Below, piece after piece: positions 41,890 through 52,354 of a DNA stretch of 64,000 bases. A model generated the notes under the pieces. The model was not told the DNA's origin, did no database searches, and saw nothing but the letters and a program-made list of their open reading frames with translations. Source of the DNA: Aerolutibacter ruishenii (GTDB lineage: Bacteria; Pseudomonadota; Gammaproteobacteria; Xanthomonadales; Xanthomonadaceae); NCBI RefSeq assembly GCF_007830115.1, contig NZ_VLKP01000006.1:149540-213539 (forward strand), written 5' to 3'. A program made the position numbers and the translations under genes. Numbering within the stretch: position 1 is the first letter of the stretch; the number at the start of each line of letters is the position of its first letter.

Positions 41890-44439
41890 TCAGCCGCGGA
41901 TCCTGGCGCCGTGGGCGGCATCGATGGCCTGGGTCACCGATGCCACTACCGCGTCCACGTCCTGATCGGTGAGCGTGCGACTTTCTTCCTGCAAAATCAA
42001 GCCCATAGCCAGACTCTTGAAGCCGGTTTCCACGCCCTTGCCCTGGTAGCGGTCAAACAGCACCAGATCACGCAGCGACGGGCCTGCGGCGGCCTTCACG
42101 GTGGCGGCGATGGCGCCCCATTCCACGGCCTCCGGCACGACGAACGCGAGGTCGCGGCGGACGGACGGGAAGCGCGACTGCCCGCAGGCGCGCGGCAGGG
42201 CGCGGGCCAGCAGCGGCGCCAGGTCCAGCTCGAAGGCCACCACATCCACGTCCAGGTCCAGGGCGCGCTGCAAGCGCGGGTGCAGCTGGCCGATCCAGCC
42301 CAGCTTCATGGCGGCGCCATCGTCACCGATGCGGTAGACGTCGGCCGAACGGCCCGGGTGCGCCCAGCCCGGCTGCGAGGCGCGGTATTCCAGACGCGCG
42401 CCGGCCACGGCGGCCAGGCTGTCCAGGTCACCCTTCAAGTCGTGGAAGCCCACCGGCTGGGCCTTGGCGGCCCACTGCTCGGCCCCCGCGGCACCGCATG
42501 CCACCGCGGCGATGCGCAGGGTATGCAGCGGGGCGGCGGCGCCAGCACTGATGCCATGCGCGGCGGGACCACCCACCCACGGCTTCGCACCGTCGGCGGT
42601 GAACACGTTGCCCAGTTCGAACAGCCGCACGCGTCCCTGCTGGCGCGCGGCATTGCGGCCCAGCGCGGCAACCAGACCCGGCAGCAGCGAGGGCCGCATC
42701 ACACCCAGCTCCGCGCTCAATGGGTTGGCCAGCGGCACCGCGCCTTCCACCAGACCCCAGCGGGTCAGCAACGCGGCATCGACGAAGGCGTAGTTGATCG
42801 CTTCCAGATAGTCGCGCGCGGCCACCTGCCGGCGCACGGTCAACTCGTCCACGCGCGTCTCGGTCGGCGCCACCAGCCGCGCGGCACCAGCCGGCAGCGT
42901 GGTCGGGATGCGGTCGTAGCCGTGGATGCGGGCGATCTCTTCGATCAGGTCCTCTTCGATGGCGATATCGAAGCGGCGGCTGGGCGCGGTCACTCGCCAG
43001 CCCTGCACGGTCGCAGCCGTGCCGCCGTCGCAGGACCGGGACGCGGTCGTCGCATCCGCGTCGTCCGCGCTGTCGGCAATGCCGACACCGCAGGCGATCG
43101 CCGCGGCACCTTCGACCGAAGCCAACGGCTCCACCGCCAGCCCCAGCGCGCGCAGGATGCGCTCGACCTCGGCATCGGCGACCTGCAGGCCGAGCACGCG
43201 GGCCAGGCGCGCGCGGCGCAGCACGATCGGCTGCGGCTGCGGCAGGTGTTCGGGCAGCGTGGCTTCGACCACCGGGCCAGGCGCACCGCCGGCCACTTCC
43301 ACGATCAGGCGGGTGGCGTACTCCATCGCGATGCGCGGCAGCTCCGGGTCCACGCCGCGCTCGAAGCGGTGGCCGGCATCGGTGTGCAGGCCCAGCTTGC
43401 GGCCGCGGCCTATGATCGCCGCTGGCGCGAAGTGCGCCGACTCCAGGAACACGTTCTTCGTAACGTCGGTGACGCGCGTGTCGAAGCCACCCATGATGCC
43501 GGCCAGCGCCACGGCGCGGTCGGCGTCGGTGATGACCACGAACGGCTCATCCAGCGTCACGTCGCGGCCGTCCAGGAGCTTAAGCGTCTCGCCCTTGCGC
43601 GAATGGCGGACGCGGACCGGCCCCTTCAGCAGGTCGCGATCGAACGCGTGCATCGGCTGGCCCAGTTCGATCATCACGTACTGGGTCACGTCCACCAGGA
43701 ACGACAGCGGGCGGATGCCGCTGCGGCGCAGACGCTCGGCCATCCACACCGGCGTGGTGGCCGCGGCGTTCACGCCTTCGATCACACGGGCGACATAGCG
43801 CGGCGCGTCCGCACCGGCATTGAGCTCGATCGCCAACGTTTCGTTGTTGAGCGCCGGCATCGGCGTCGCATCGAAATGCGCCACTTCGCTGCCGCACGCC
43901 GCCGCCACGTCATACGCGATGCCGCGCACGCCAAAGCAGTCGGCGCGGTTGGGCGTGAGCTTGATCTCGATGCTGGCGTCCGGCAGGCCGAGGTAACCGG
44001 CCAGCGGGGTGCCCACTGGCGCATCGGCCGGCAGTTCCAGCAGGCCCGACGCGTCAACGTCGATCTGCAGTTCCTTGGCCGAGCACAGCATGCCGGCGGA
44101 TTCCACACCGCGCAGCTTGGCCGGCTTGATGGTGAAGTTGCCCGGCAACACCGCGCCCACGTGTGCCAGCGGCGCCTTCAGCCCGGCGCGCGCATTCGGC
44201 GCACCGCACACGATCTGCACCGTTCCATTGCCGGTGTCTACCTGGCACACCTGCAGGCGATCAGCCTCAGGGTGCTTCTCGGCGCTGACAATCTGCGCCA
44301 CGACCACGCCATCCAGCGACTCGCCCAACGGGGTGACTTCTTCCACCTCCAGGCCGATCGCGGTCAGCGTGGCGGCGAGCTCGTCGCGCGAGGCGGTGGT
44401 CGGCACGTGGTGGCGCAGCCAGTTTTCGGAGAATTTCAT
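41890..44439 (-). CDS. pheT: Phenylalanyl-tRNA synthetase beta subunit
   Basis: Tetrameric PheRS subunit carrying the tRNA-binding N domain (LKAPLAHVGAVLPG), B3/B4 editing region, B5 domains and a C-terminal anticodon-binding domain (RFPSVRRDLAFVV). At 849 residues it is longer than the usual near-790. The excess includes an Ala/Asp/Ser-rich insert (about residues 443-478) next to the B5 domain. It follows pheS after 86 bp. Confidence 0.96.
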   Translation of the reverse strand: MKFSENWLRHHVPTTASRDELAATLTAIGLEVEEVTPLGESLDGVVVAQIVSAEKHPEADRLQVCQVDTGNGTVQIVCGAPNARAGLKAPLAHVGAVLPGNFTIKPAKLRGVESAGMLCSAKELQIDVDASGLLELPADAPVGTPLAGYLGLPDASIEIKLTPNRADCFGVRGIAYDVAAACGSEVAHFDATPMPALNNETLAIELNAGADAPRYVARVIEGVNAAATTPVWMAERLRRSGIRPLSFLVDVTQYVMIELGQPMHAFDRDLLKGPVRVRHSRKGETLKLLDGRDVTLDEPFVVITDADRAVALAGIMGGFDTRVTDVTKNVFLESAHFAPAAIIGRGRKLGLHTDAGHRFERGVDPELPRIAMEYATRLIVEVAGGAPGPVVEATLPEHLPQPQPIVLRRARLARVLGLQVADAEVERILRALGLAVEPLASVEGAAAIACGVGIADSADDADATTASRSCDGGTAATVQGWRVTAPSRRFDIAIEEDLIEEIARIHGYDRIPTTLPAGAARLVAPTETRVDELTVRRQVAARDYLEAINYAFVDAALLTRWGLVEGAVPLANPLSAELGVMRPSLLPGLVAALGRNAARQQGRVRLFELGNVFTADGAKPWVGGPAAHGISAGAAAPLHTLRIAAVACGAAGAEQWAAKAQPVGFHDLKGDLDSLAAVAGARLEYRASQPGWAHPGRSADVYRIGDDGAAMKLGWIGQLHPRLQRALDLDVDVVAFELDLAPLLARALPRACGQSRFPSVRRDLAFVVPEAVEWGAIAATVKAAAGPSLRDLVLFDRYQGKGVETGFKSLAMGLILQEESRTLTDQDVDAVVASVTQAIDAAHGARIRG

Positions 44440-44525
44440 GTCGTTTGTTGTCCGTGGGGTGGACGGTAGCCCACCAACGTTCTATCGCGGGATGGCGAGC
44501 CCGAGCCCGCCCTACGCCGGTCGGA

Positions 44526-45626
<1,101 letters not shown>

Positions 45627-45691
45627 TCATTGTCTTCGACCTGCGGCAGGACCGGCACCTGGGTGCACCACCGTCCGCGGCCTGCGACAAA

Positions 45692-46051
45692 TTACGCCGC
45701 GAGCGCGCCCTTCGCCTTCTCCGCCAGCGCGGCAAAGCCGTCGGCGTCGTGCACGGCGATGTCCGCCAGCACCTTGCGGTCCAGGGTGATGCCGGCCTTC
45801 ATCAGGCCGTTCATGAAGCGGCTGTAGCTCATGCCGTTGATGCGGGCGGCCGCGTTGATGCGGGTGATCCACAGCGAACGGAAATTGCGCTTCTTCTGCT
45901 TGCGGCCGATGTAGGCGTACTGCAGCGCCTTGGTGACCGCCTGCTTGGCGACGCGGAAAACCTTGCGACGGGCGTTGTAGTAGCCCTTCGCGGCCTTCAG
46001 GATCTTCTTGTGACGACGGCGCGCTTGCACGCCACGCTTGACTCGTGCCAT
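45692..46051 (-). CDS. rplT: 50S ribosomal protein L20
   Basis: 119 residues starting [20 protein letters not shown], with [20 protein letters not shown] and [20 protein letters not shown] basic rRNA-binding protein essential for early 50S assembly; it can also repress its own operon in E. coli and Bacillus. GGGAGG precedes the start. It follows rpmI by 14 bp. Confidence 0.98.
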   Translation of the reverse strand: MARVKRGVQARRRHKKILKAAKGYYNARRKVFRVAKQAVTKALQYAYIGRKQKKRNFRSLWITRINAAARINGMSYSRFMNGLMKAGITLDRKVLADIAVHDADGFAALAEKAKGALAA

Positions 46052-46065
46052 TTCTCAGTCCTCCC

Positions 46066-46263
46066 TTAGGCGTACGGCAGCATGCGAGTGATACGGCCGG
46101 CGTCTTCCGCACGGACGTGGTTCGTCTGGCGCAGGTTGCGCTTACGCTTGGTCGCCTTCTTGGTGAGGATGTGGCTGCGGTTGGCGTGGCCGCACTTGAA
46201 CTTGCCGGATGCCGTCTTGCGGAAGCGCTTGCCTGCCGCACGGCTGCTCTTGATCTTGGGCAT
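46066..46263 (-). CDS. rpmI: 50S ribosomal protein L35
   Basis: 65 residues starting [20 protein letters not shown], with the typical [20 protein letters not shown] stretch. AAAGGA precedes the ATG. It is first of the rpmI-rplT pair, with a 150-nt leader from the promoter at 46421-46449. Confidence 0.97.
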   Translation of the reverse strand: MPKIKSSRAAGKRFRKTASGKFKCGHANRSHILTKKATKRKRNLRQTNHVRAEDAGRITRMLPYA

Positions 46264-46420
46264 TGCGATGTCCTTTCGGATGTTAGGTCACTGGCCTGGG
46301 CGGTGGCTGGCGCCACGCTTTCCTTCCTGCCCTTGCCGGCTGTAAGTCGTTGATCTTCCAAGGAAGACCCCGACGGGTCCGTGCTACTGCATACAACTAA
46401 CCCGGCGAACCGGGCCGCAC

Positions 46421-46449
46421 ATTATGGCGGGGGTGGCGGGGGATTGCAA
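46421..46449 (-). promoter_or_regulatory. Sigma-70 promoter of rpmI-rplT
   Basis: TTGCAA (46444-46449), a 17-bp spacer and CATAAT (46421-46426) on the minus strand. It lies downstream of the infC terminator, so rpmI-rplT can be transcribed independently of thrS-infC. Confidence 0.6.
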
Positions 46450-46479
46450 TCTTTCCCTTTGAAATCAAGGGCGTCCAGA

Positions 46480-46515
46480 AAAAGAAACAGCCGCCTCACG
46501 GTTCGGAGGCGGCTG
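46480..46515 (-). terminator. Intrinsic terminator after infC
   Basis: A 9-bp stem (46507-46515 with 46488-46496), 10-nt loop, then a U-rich tract TTTCTTTTTC on the minus strand. Its 5' arm is shared with the long inverted repeat next to it. Confidence 0.75.
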
Positions 46516-46578
46516 CCGGGTATCTCGGTCACCGAGCGAGTATCGGGAAGCGAATGACCGAGATACCCGGCAGCCGCC
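46508..46578 (-). repeat. Perfect 24-bp inverted repeat overlapping the infC terminator
   Basis: Arms 46508-46531 and 46555-46578 are exact reverse complements with a 23-nt spacer. In the minus-strand transcript the 46555-46578 arm is made first, starting 11 nt after the infC stop. The other arm contains most of the 5' half of the terminator stem, so the two hairpins cannot coexist. Confidence 0.85.
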
Positions 46579-46588
46579 CCCTCAACCC

Positions 46589-47113
46589 TTACTGCTTCTT
46601 CTTCGGCGCAATCATCATGACCATCTGACGGCCCTCAAGCCGCGGCCGCGACTCGACCACGATGTCCTCGCCCAGGTCCGCCTCGATCCGCGCCGCCATC
46701 TCGCGACCCAACTCCTGGTGGCTCATCTCGCGGCCACGGAAGCGGATGTTGACCTTGACCTTGTCGCCTTCCTCCAGGAAGCGGCGCATGTTGCGCAGCT
46801 TGATCTGGTAGTCGCCTTCGTCGGTCACGGGCCGGAACTTGAGTTCCTTGATCTCGACCTGCTTGGTCTTCTTCTTGGCCTCGTTCGCCTTCTTCTGCAG
46901 GTCGAACTTGAACTTGCCAAAGTCCATGACCTTGCAGACCGGCGGATCAGCATTCGGCTGGATCTCGACGAGGTCCAGACCCTCGTCCTCGGCCATGCGC
47001 AGCGCTTCGTCGCGCGAAAGCACGCCGACCATTTCGCCGTCGCTACCGATCACGCGCACGCGGGGTACGCGGATCTCCTGGTTCTTGCGGTTGGGCTTCT
47101 CAGGGGTACTGAT
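46589..47113 (-). CDS. infC: Translation initiation factor IF-3
   Basis: Prevents subunit association and checks start-codon pairing. 174 residues if begun at ATC (47113), which has GGAG eight bases upstream and gives the N-terminus [20 protein letters not shown], matching IF-3. Non-AUG starts of infC are known to mediate its autoregulation. The first ATG/GTG-type start in frame (47059) would cut 18 conserved residues. The C-terminal domain is normal ([17 protein letters not shown]). It follows thrS. Confidence 0.95.
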   Translation of the reverse strand: MSTPEKPNRKNQEIRVPRVRVIGSDGEMVGVLSRDEALRMAEDEGLDLVEIQPNADPPVCKVMDFGKFKFDLQKKANEAKKKTKQVEIKELKFRPVTDEGDYQIKLRNMRRFLEEGDKVKVNIRFRGREMSHQELGREMAARIEADLGEDIVVESRPRLEGRQMVMMIAPKKKQ

Positions 47114-47185
47114 GTTGCAATCTCCGATATGGATCGTGCCGCCCCGCGCTCCGGCGGGACGGGCCTGTTAGGTTACACGCAGCGC

Positions 47186-49087
47186 CTAGCGGGCGCCTTC
47201 ACCCTGCAAACGCGAGGCGAAATCGACGACGGACATCGTCCCAAGGTCTTCCCCTCCCCGCGTACGCACCGAGACCTCGCCATTGTCCCGCTCGCGGTCG
47301 CCGACGACCAGCAGGTAGGGCACGCGCTGCAGGGTGTGCTCGCGGATTTTATAGCCGATCTTTTCGTTCCGCAAATCCGCCTCGACCCGGAAGCCTTGAT
47401 TTGCAAGGGATTTCCGGACGTCGGCCACATAATCGGCCTGGGCGTCGGTGATGTTCATGACCACCGCCTGCACCGGCGCCAGCCAGGCCGGGAACTGGCC
47501 GGCGTGGTGCTCGATCAGGATGCCGATGAAACGCTCCATCGAGCCGACGATGGCCCGGTGCAGCATGACCGGGTGGCGGCGCTGGCTGTGCTCGTCCACG
47601 TACTCGGCCCCCAAACGGCCCGGCATCATGAAGTCGACCTGCATGGTGCCCAGCTGCCAGGTGCGGCCGATCGCGTCCTTGAGGTGGTACTCGATCTTGG
47701 GGCCGTAGAACGCGCCCTCGCCGGGCAGTTCCTCCCATTCCACGCCCGCCGCGCTCAACGCCGAACGCAACGCGCCCTCGGCCCTGTCCCAGGTGGCGTC
47801 GTCACCGAGGCGCGAGTCCGGACGCAGCGCGATCTTGATCTGGATGTCGGAGAAGCCGAAGGCCTCGTACACGGCCAGCGCCTGCTGGTGGAAGGCGCGG
47901 ACCTCGGCCTCGATCTGGTCCTCGGTGCAGAAGATGTGGCCATCGTCCTGGGTGAAACCACGCACCCGCAGGATGCCGTGCAGCGCGCCGGAGGGCTCGT
48001 TGCGGTGGCACGCGCCGAACTCGCCGTAGCGGATCGGCAGGTCGCGGTAGCTGTGCAGGCCCTGGTTGAACACCTGCACGTGGCCCGGGCAATTCATCGG
48101 CTTGAGCGCGTAGGTGCGCTTCTCCGATTCGGTGAAGAACATGTTCTCCTGGAAGTTGTCCCAGTGGCCGGACTTCTTCCACAGCGACACGTCCAGGATC
48201 TGCGGGCAGCGCACTTCCTGGTAACCGCTGTCGCGGTACACCTTGCGCATGTACTGCTCGACGACCTGCCAGACCGACCAGCCCTTCGGGTGCCAGAAAA
48301 TCAGGCCCGGGCCTTCTTCCTGCAGGTGGAACAGCTCCTGCTGCTTGCCGATCTTGCGGTGGTCACGCTTCTCGGCCTCCTCCAGCTGGTGCAGGTAGGC
48401 CTTGAGGTCCTTGTCGTTCAGCCAGGCGGTGCCGTAGATGCGGCTGAGCATCGCGTTGTTGTGGTCGCCGCGCCAGTAGGCGCCCGCGACCTTCATCAAC
48501 TTGAAGCTGCGCAGCTTGTCGGTGCCGGGTACGTGCGGGCCGCGGCACAGGTCGGTGAACTCGCCCTGGCTGTACAACGACAGCGCCTCGTTGGCCGGGA
48601 TCGACTCGATGATCTCGGCCTTGTACGCCTCGCCCATGCCCTTGAAGAAGGCGACCGCGTCATCGCGCGACTTCACGCTGCGGCTGACCGGCAGGGCCTC
48701 CTTCACGATCTTCTGCATCTCGGCCTCGATGGCCGGCAGGTCCTCGGGCGTGAACGGACGCTCGTAGGCGAAGTCGTAGTAGAAGCCGTTGTCGATCACC
48801 GGACCGATGGTGACCTGCGCGCCAGGGAACAGGCGCTGCACGGCCTGCGCCAGCAGGTGCGCGGTGGAGTGGCGCAGGATGTCCAGCGCCTCGGGGGACT
48901 TGTCGGTGACGATGGCCAGTTCGGCGTCGCGGTCGATGCGGTAGCTGGTGTCGACCAGCTGGCCGTCCACCTTGCCGGCCAGCGCCGCCTTGGCCAGGCC
49001 GGCGCCGATGGAGGCGGCGACGTCGCCGACCGTTACGGGATTGTCGAATTCACGGCGGCTGCCGTCGGGGAGGGTAATGGCGATCAT
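47186..49087 (-). CDS. thrS: Threonyl-tRNA synthetase
   Basis: 633 residues. N-terminal TGS domain ([20 protein letters not shown]), editing domain with [11 protein letters not shown], and class II catalytic core with [20 protein letters not shown] and [11 protein letters not shown]. First gene of the translation cluster. A short Thr-codon leader ORF and an intrinsic terminator lie immediately upstream, suggesting attenuation by threonyl-tRNA level. Confidence 0.97.
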   Translation of the reverse strand: MIAITLPDGSRREFDNPVTVGDVAASIGAGLAKAALAGKVDGQLVDTSYRIDRDAELAIVTDKSPEALDILRHSTAHLLAQAVQRLFPGAQVTIGPVIDNGFYYDFAYERPFTPEDLPAIEAEMQKIVKEALPVSRSVKSRDDAVAFFKGMGEAYKAEIIESIPANEALSLYSQGEFTDLCRGPHVPGTDKLRSFKLMKVAGAYWRGDHNNAMLSRIYGTAWLNDKDLKAYLHQLEEAEKRDHRKIGKQQELFHLQEEGPGLIFWHPKGWSVWQVVEQYMRKVYRDSGYQEVRCPQILDVSLWKKSGHWDNFQENMFFTESEKRTYALKPMNCPGHVQVFNQGLHSYRDLPIRYGEFGACHRNEPSGALHGILRVRGFTQDDGHIFCTEDQIEAEVRAFHQQALAVYEAFGFSDIQIKIALRPDSRLGDDATWDRAEGALRSALSAAGVEWEELPGEGAFYGPKIEYHLKDAIGRTWQLGTMQVDFMMPGRLGAEYVDEHSQRRHPVMLHRAIVGSMERFIGILIEHHAGQFPAWLAPVQAVVMNITDAQADYVADVRKSLANQGFRVEADLRNEKIGYKIREHTLQRVPYLLVVGDRERDNGEVSVRTRGGEDLGTMSVVDFASRLQGEGAR

Positions 49088-49104
49088 GGGAATTCTTTGG
49101 GCAA

Positions 49105-49128
49105 TAAAAAAGCGCCACGAGGGCGCCT
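49105..49128 (-). terminator. Leader terminator upstream of thrS (candidate attenuator)
   Basis: A 7-bp stem with one G-U pair (49122-49128 with 49110-49116), loop CTCGT, and a run of six T on the minus strand. It ends about 18 bp before the thrS start. The loop and stem can instead pair with 49143-49149 (seven pairs, one wobble), which would be an antiterminator. Confidence 0.65.
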
Positions 49129-49153
49129 GCTGGGATGCGGGGCCTCGCGAGGG

Positions 49154-49180
49154 TCAGCGATGGGCGGTGGTAGTGCTCAT
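49154..49180 (-). CDS. Putative threonine leader peptide MSTTTAHR
   Basis: An eight-codon frame, ATG AGC ACT ACC ACC GCC CAT CGC TGA, with three consecutive Thr codons. It ends 5 bp before the possible antiterminator segment and 26 bp before the terminator stem. It has no strong ribosome site. Resemblance to amino-acid leader peptides such as thrL is by codon content and position only. Confidence 0.5.
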   Translation of the reverse strand: MSTTTAHR

Positions 49181-49241
49181 GTCACACGCTAGGCCGGCGC
49201 ATTGGCGCGGGCCACCTCATTTCCGTGAAGACTGGGGAGCC

Positions 49242-49271
49242 ATCATATCCAATCCCGGCGGCAGATGGCAC
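49242..49271 (-). promoter_or_regulatory. thrS: Candidate promoter of the thrS operon
   Basis: TATGAT -10 box (49242-49247) with a weak -35 GTGCCA (49266-49271) at 18-bp spacing. Transcription would begin near 49234, about 54 nt before the leader ATG. Confidence 0.45.
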
Positions 49272-49291
49272 GCCCGGGGAACTGGCTGACA

Positions 49292-49591
49292 TCACGCGGC
49301 AGCCGGCGACACTTCCCGCTCGATGATCCGCCCCTTGGCCAGCTCCGCAACACGCAGATCGTAGGCGGTCTGCAGGTTCAGCCAAGAACGCGCATCCCCC
49401 CCGAAGTAGCGGGCAAGGCGCATCGCGGTGTCAGCACTGACTCCGCGCCGCTCCCGCACGATGTCGTTGATCCGGGGCGCAGGCACGTGCAGCGCCTTGG
49501 CCAGGGCATTGGCACTCATGTCCAGCGGAACGAGAAAATCCTCGCGGAGGACTTCACCCGGATGGACGGGGCGCATACCGTTCTTCAGCAT
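49292..49591 (-). CDS. higA: HigA-family antitoxin
   Basis: A 99-residue helix-turn-helix protein (RPVHPGEVLREDFL at the start; ANALAKALHVPAPRINDIVR, the XRE helix-turn-helix). It neutralises the HigB toxin and represses the operon in characterised systems. GAGG lies six bases before the ATG at 49591, which overlaps nothing and follows higB by 8 bp. Confidence 0.92.
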   Translation of the reverse strand: MLKNGMRPVHPGEVLREDFLVPLDMSANALAKALHVPAPRINDIVRERRGVSADTAMRLARYFGGDARSWLNLQTAYDLRVAELAKGRIIEREVSPAAA

Positions 49592-49599
49592 GTGGCACC

Positions 49600-49878
49600 T
49601 CAATGGTAGTCGACGATTTCCACGTCTTCTGGACCCTCATCGGTCCATCGAAAGCAGATCCGGAACTGGTCATTGATGCGGATGCTGTGCTGCCCATCCC
49701 TGTCGCCACTTAACGCCTCAAGACGGTTACCCGACGGCGACCGCAGGAACCCAAGGGTGCTGGCCGCGTCGAGCAGCGTGAGCTTGCGCGTGGCGACTCC
49801 GAGCAAGGCACCGAATCGTCGGCTCCTGCCGGTCTCGAACAACGCCTGCGTGTCCTTGCAGCGGAAGCTCCGAATCAT
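49600..49878 (-). CDS. higB: HigB/RelE-family toxin
   Basis: A 92-residue RelE-fold mRNA interferase, MIRSFRCKDTQALFETG at the start and GDRDGQHSIRINDQFRICFRW followed by EIVDYH at the end, as in type II HigB toxins. In the family it cleaves ribosome-bound mRNA. Toxin-first order is typical of higBA. The palindromic operator lies just upstream. Confidence 0.92.
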   Translation of the reverse strand: MIRSFRCKDTQALFETGRSRRFGALLGVATRKLTLLDAASTLGFLRSPSGNRLEALSGDRDGQHSIRINDQFRICFRWTDEGPEDVEIVDYH

Positions 49879-49894
49879 GTGACCACTTTATAAT

Positions 49895-49915
49895 GTTTAA
49901 CGTTAAACGTCAAAC
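49895..49915 (-). promoter_or_regulatory. Operator/promoter region of higBA
   Basis: Three tandem 7-bp half-sites, GTTTAAC, GTTAAAC and GTCAAAC. The first two form a perfect 14-bp palindrome (49895-49908). A TTGACG -35-like box overlaps the third half-site, with an A/T-rich TATAAA downstream. A typical layout for autorepression by HigA. Confidence 0.6.
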
Positions 49916-49977
49916 AGGGCATTTCCCTCAAAGCAAAACGGCGCGACCTTGGGGATCACGCCGTTTCGTCACCAAAT

Positions 49978-50052
49978 TGGTGGGCGGTACAGGGTTCGAA
50001 CCTGTGACCCCTACCATGTCAAGGTAGTGCTCTACCGCTGAGCTAACCGCCC
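49978..50052 (-). tRNA. tRNA-Val (GAC)
   Basis: 75 nt including CCA. The acceptor stem GGGCGGT pairs with ACCGCCC, and the anticodon loop TTGACAT gives GAC. T arm GGTTCGAAC is normal. Confidence 0.97.
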
Positions 50053-50160
50053 GTCGCCATGTAACCCGGCGAAGGTCGCGCAGTGTAAACCGTCCGGGCG
50101 GGGCCGGCAAGGGCCGGCACCGAATTCCACCTGTCCTCCGTGGGGGCCACGGCCTTGCAG

Positions 50161-52203
50161 TCAGGCCCCCAGCTCGGCGTCCTTCAGCTTGCGCAGTTCA
50201 TCGCGTACCGCCGCGGCCTGCTCGAACTCCAGGTCGCGGGCGTGCTGGTACATCTTCTGCTCCAGCTCCTTGATCCGCGCCGCAATCTGCGCCGGCGGCA
50301 GGGTGGCGTAGTCCACCGCCTCCTCCGCCACCTTGCGCCCGCGGCCGCGGGTCTTGGCGGCATCGGGCTCGGCACGGGCGCCCTCCATGATGTCCACCAC
50401 CGGCCGGTGCACCGAACGCGGGGTGATGCCGTGCTCACGGTTGTACTCCAGCTGCTTCTCGCGGCGACGGTCGGTCTCGTCGATGGCCGCCTGCATGGAG
50501 CGGGTGATCCGGTCGGCATACAGGATGGCCTTGCCGCGCACGTTGCGCGCCGCGCGGCCAATGGTCTGGATCAGCGAGCCGGTGGAACGCAGGAACCCTT
50601 CCTTGTCCGCGTCCAGGATGGCCACCAGCGACACCTCGGGCATGTCCAGCCCCTCGCGCAGCAGGTTGATGCCCACCAGCACGTCGAACTTGCCCAGGCG
50701 CAGGTCGCGGATGATCTCCACCCGCTCCACCGTGTCCACGTCCGAGTGCAGGTAGCGCACCTTCACCCCGTGCTCGCCCAGGTACTCGGTCAGGTTCTCG
50801 GCCATGCGCTTGGTCAGCGTGGTAATCAGCACGCGGTCGCCCTGCGCCACCCGCAGATTGATCTCGCCGAGCACGTCATCCACCTGGGTGGCCACCGGGC
50901 GGATCTCCACCTGCGGGTCCACCAGGCCGGTGGGCCGCACCACCAGCTCCACCACCTCGCCCTGCGACTTCTCCAACTCGTACTTGCTCGGCGTGGCGGA
51001 GACGAAGATTGCACGCGGCGAACGCCCCTCCCACTCCTCAAACTTCAACGGCCGGTTGTCCAGCGCCGACGGCAGGCGGAAACCAAACTCCACCAGCGTC
51101 TCCTTGCGCGAACGGTCGCCCTTGTACATGGCGCCGATCTGCGGCACGGTCACGTGCGACTCGTCCACCACCAGCAATGCGTCGGGCGGCAGGTAGTCGA
51201 ACAGGCACGGCGGCGGCTCGCCGGGCATGTGCCCGGTCAGGTGGCGGCTGTAGTTCTCCACGCCGTTGCAGTAGCCCACCTCGGCCAGCATTTCCAGGTC
51301 AAACTGGGTGCGCTGCGCCAGGCGCTGCGCCTCCACCAGCTTGTTGGCCGCGTACAGCTGCTCCAGGCGCACGCGCAGTTCCGCCTTGATCGCCTCGATG
51401 GCATCCAGCACCGTGCGCCGCGTGGTCACGTAGTGCGACTTGGGGTAGATGGTGTAACGCGGCAGCTTGCGCAGCGTCTCGCCGGTGAGCGGGTCGAAGG
51501 CGGTGACCGACTCGATCTCGCCATCGAACAATTCGATGCGCACCGCCTCGCTGTCACTTTCGGCCGGATGCACGTCGATCACCTCACCGCGCACGCGGTA
51601 GGTGCCGCGGCGCAACTCGGTGTCGTTGCGGGTGTACTGCATCTCGGTCAGGCGGCGAATCAACTCGCGCTGGTCGATGCGCTCGCCGCGCACCATGTGC
51701 AGCACCATGCGGAAGTATTCGTTGGGGTCGCCCAGGCCGTAGATGGCGGACACCGTGCACACAATGATGGCGTCGCGGCGCTCCAGCAGCGCCTTGGTGG
51801 CCGACAGCCGCATCTGCTCGATGTGCTCGTTCACCGAACTGTCCTTCTCAATGAAGGTGTCCGATGACGGCACGTAGGCCTCGGGCTGGTAGTAGTCGTA
51901 GTAGCTGACGAAGTACTCCACCGCGTTGTGCGGGAAGAACGCCTTGAACTCGCCGTACAGCTGCGCCGCCAAGGTCTTGTTGGGCGCCATCACCAGGGTG
52001 GGTTTTTGCACCTGCTGGATGACGTTGGCAACGGTGTACGTCTTGCCCGAACCGGTCACGCCCAGCAGCGTCTGGTGCGCCAGGCCGGACTCGAAGCCTT
52101 CCACCAGCCGCGCGATGGCCGGCGGCTGGTCGCCGGCCGGGGCGTAGGGCGCCACCAGCTGGAACTGGCCTTCGGTGGCGTCGTGGGCGTTGCGCTGGTT
52201 CAT
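50161..52203 (-). CDS. uvrB: Excinuclease ABC subunit UvrB
   Basis: Helicase-like damage-recognition subunit of nucleotide excision repair. 680 residues. Walker [18 protein letters not shown], the beta-hairpin region [24 protein letters not shown] motif in [15 protein letters not shown], and a C-terminal UVR motif ([20 protein letters not shown]) for UvrC binding. No LexA box seen upstream. Confidence 0.98.
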   Translation of the reverse strand: MNQRNAHDATEGQFQLVAPYAPAGDQPPAIARLVEGFESGLAHQTLLGVTGSGKTYTVANVIQQVQKPTLVMAPNKTLAAQLYGEFKAFFPHNAVEYFVSYYDYYQPEAYVPSSDTFIEKDSSVNEHIEQMRLSATKALLERRDAIIVCTVSAIYGLGDPNEYFRMVLHMVRGERIDQRELIRRLTEMQYTRNDTELRRGTYRVRGEVIDVHPAESDSEAVRIELFDGEIESVTAFDPLTGETLRKLPRYTIYPKSHYVTTRRTVLDAIEAIKAELRVRLEQLYAANKLVEAQRLAQRTQFDLEMLAEVGYCNGVENYSRHLTGHMPGEPPPCLFDYLPPDALLVVDESHVTVPQIGAMYKGDRSRKETLVEFGFRLPSALDNRPLKFEEWEGRSPRAIFVSATPSKYELEKSQGEVVELVVRPTGLVDPQVEIRPVATQVDDVLGEINLRVAQGDRVLITTLTKRMAENLTEYLGEHGVKVRYLHSDVDTVERVEIIRDLRLGKFDVLVGINLLREGLDMPEVSLVAILDADKEGFLRSTGSLIQTIGRAARNVRGKAILYADRITRSMQAAIDETDRRREKQLEYNREHGITPRSVHRPVVDIMEGARAEPDAAKTRGRGRKVAEEAVDYATLPPAQIAARIKELEQKMYQHARDLEFEQAAAVRDELRKLKDAELGA

Positions 52204-52354
52204 GCAGGACTACCGCGGGGCGACCGCCCAGTGTAGCGCGGCGGTTTCCGCGGTGCCGTTCGGAAAAGTCCTACACCACGCAACGGTCGCGCCCGATGGT
52301 CGCCAGGTGTGCGAACGGGAAAGCTGTCGCTCCGCAGAACATATGGAGAGTGAT

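Larger units (their letters stand above)
46264..46588 (-). other. 325-bp infC-rpmI intergenic region
   Basis: Contains, in transcription order, the long inverted repeat (46508-46578), the infC terminator (46480-46515), the rpmI promoter (46421-46449) and a stable UUCG-tetraloop hairpin (46401-46414) near the predicted transcript start. No protein gene is seen. Confidence 0.7.
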
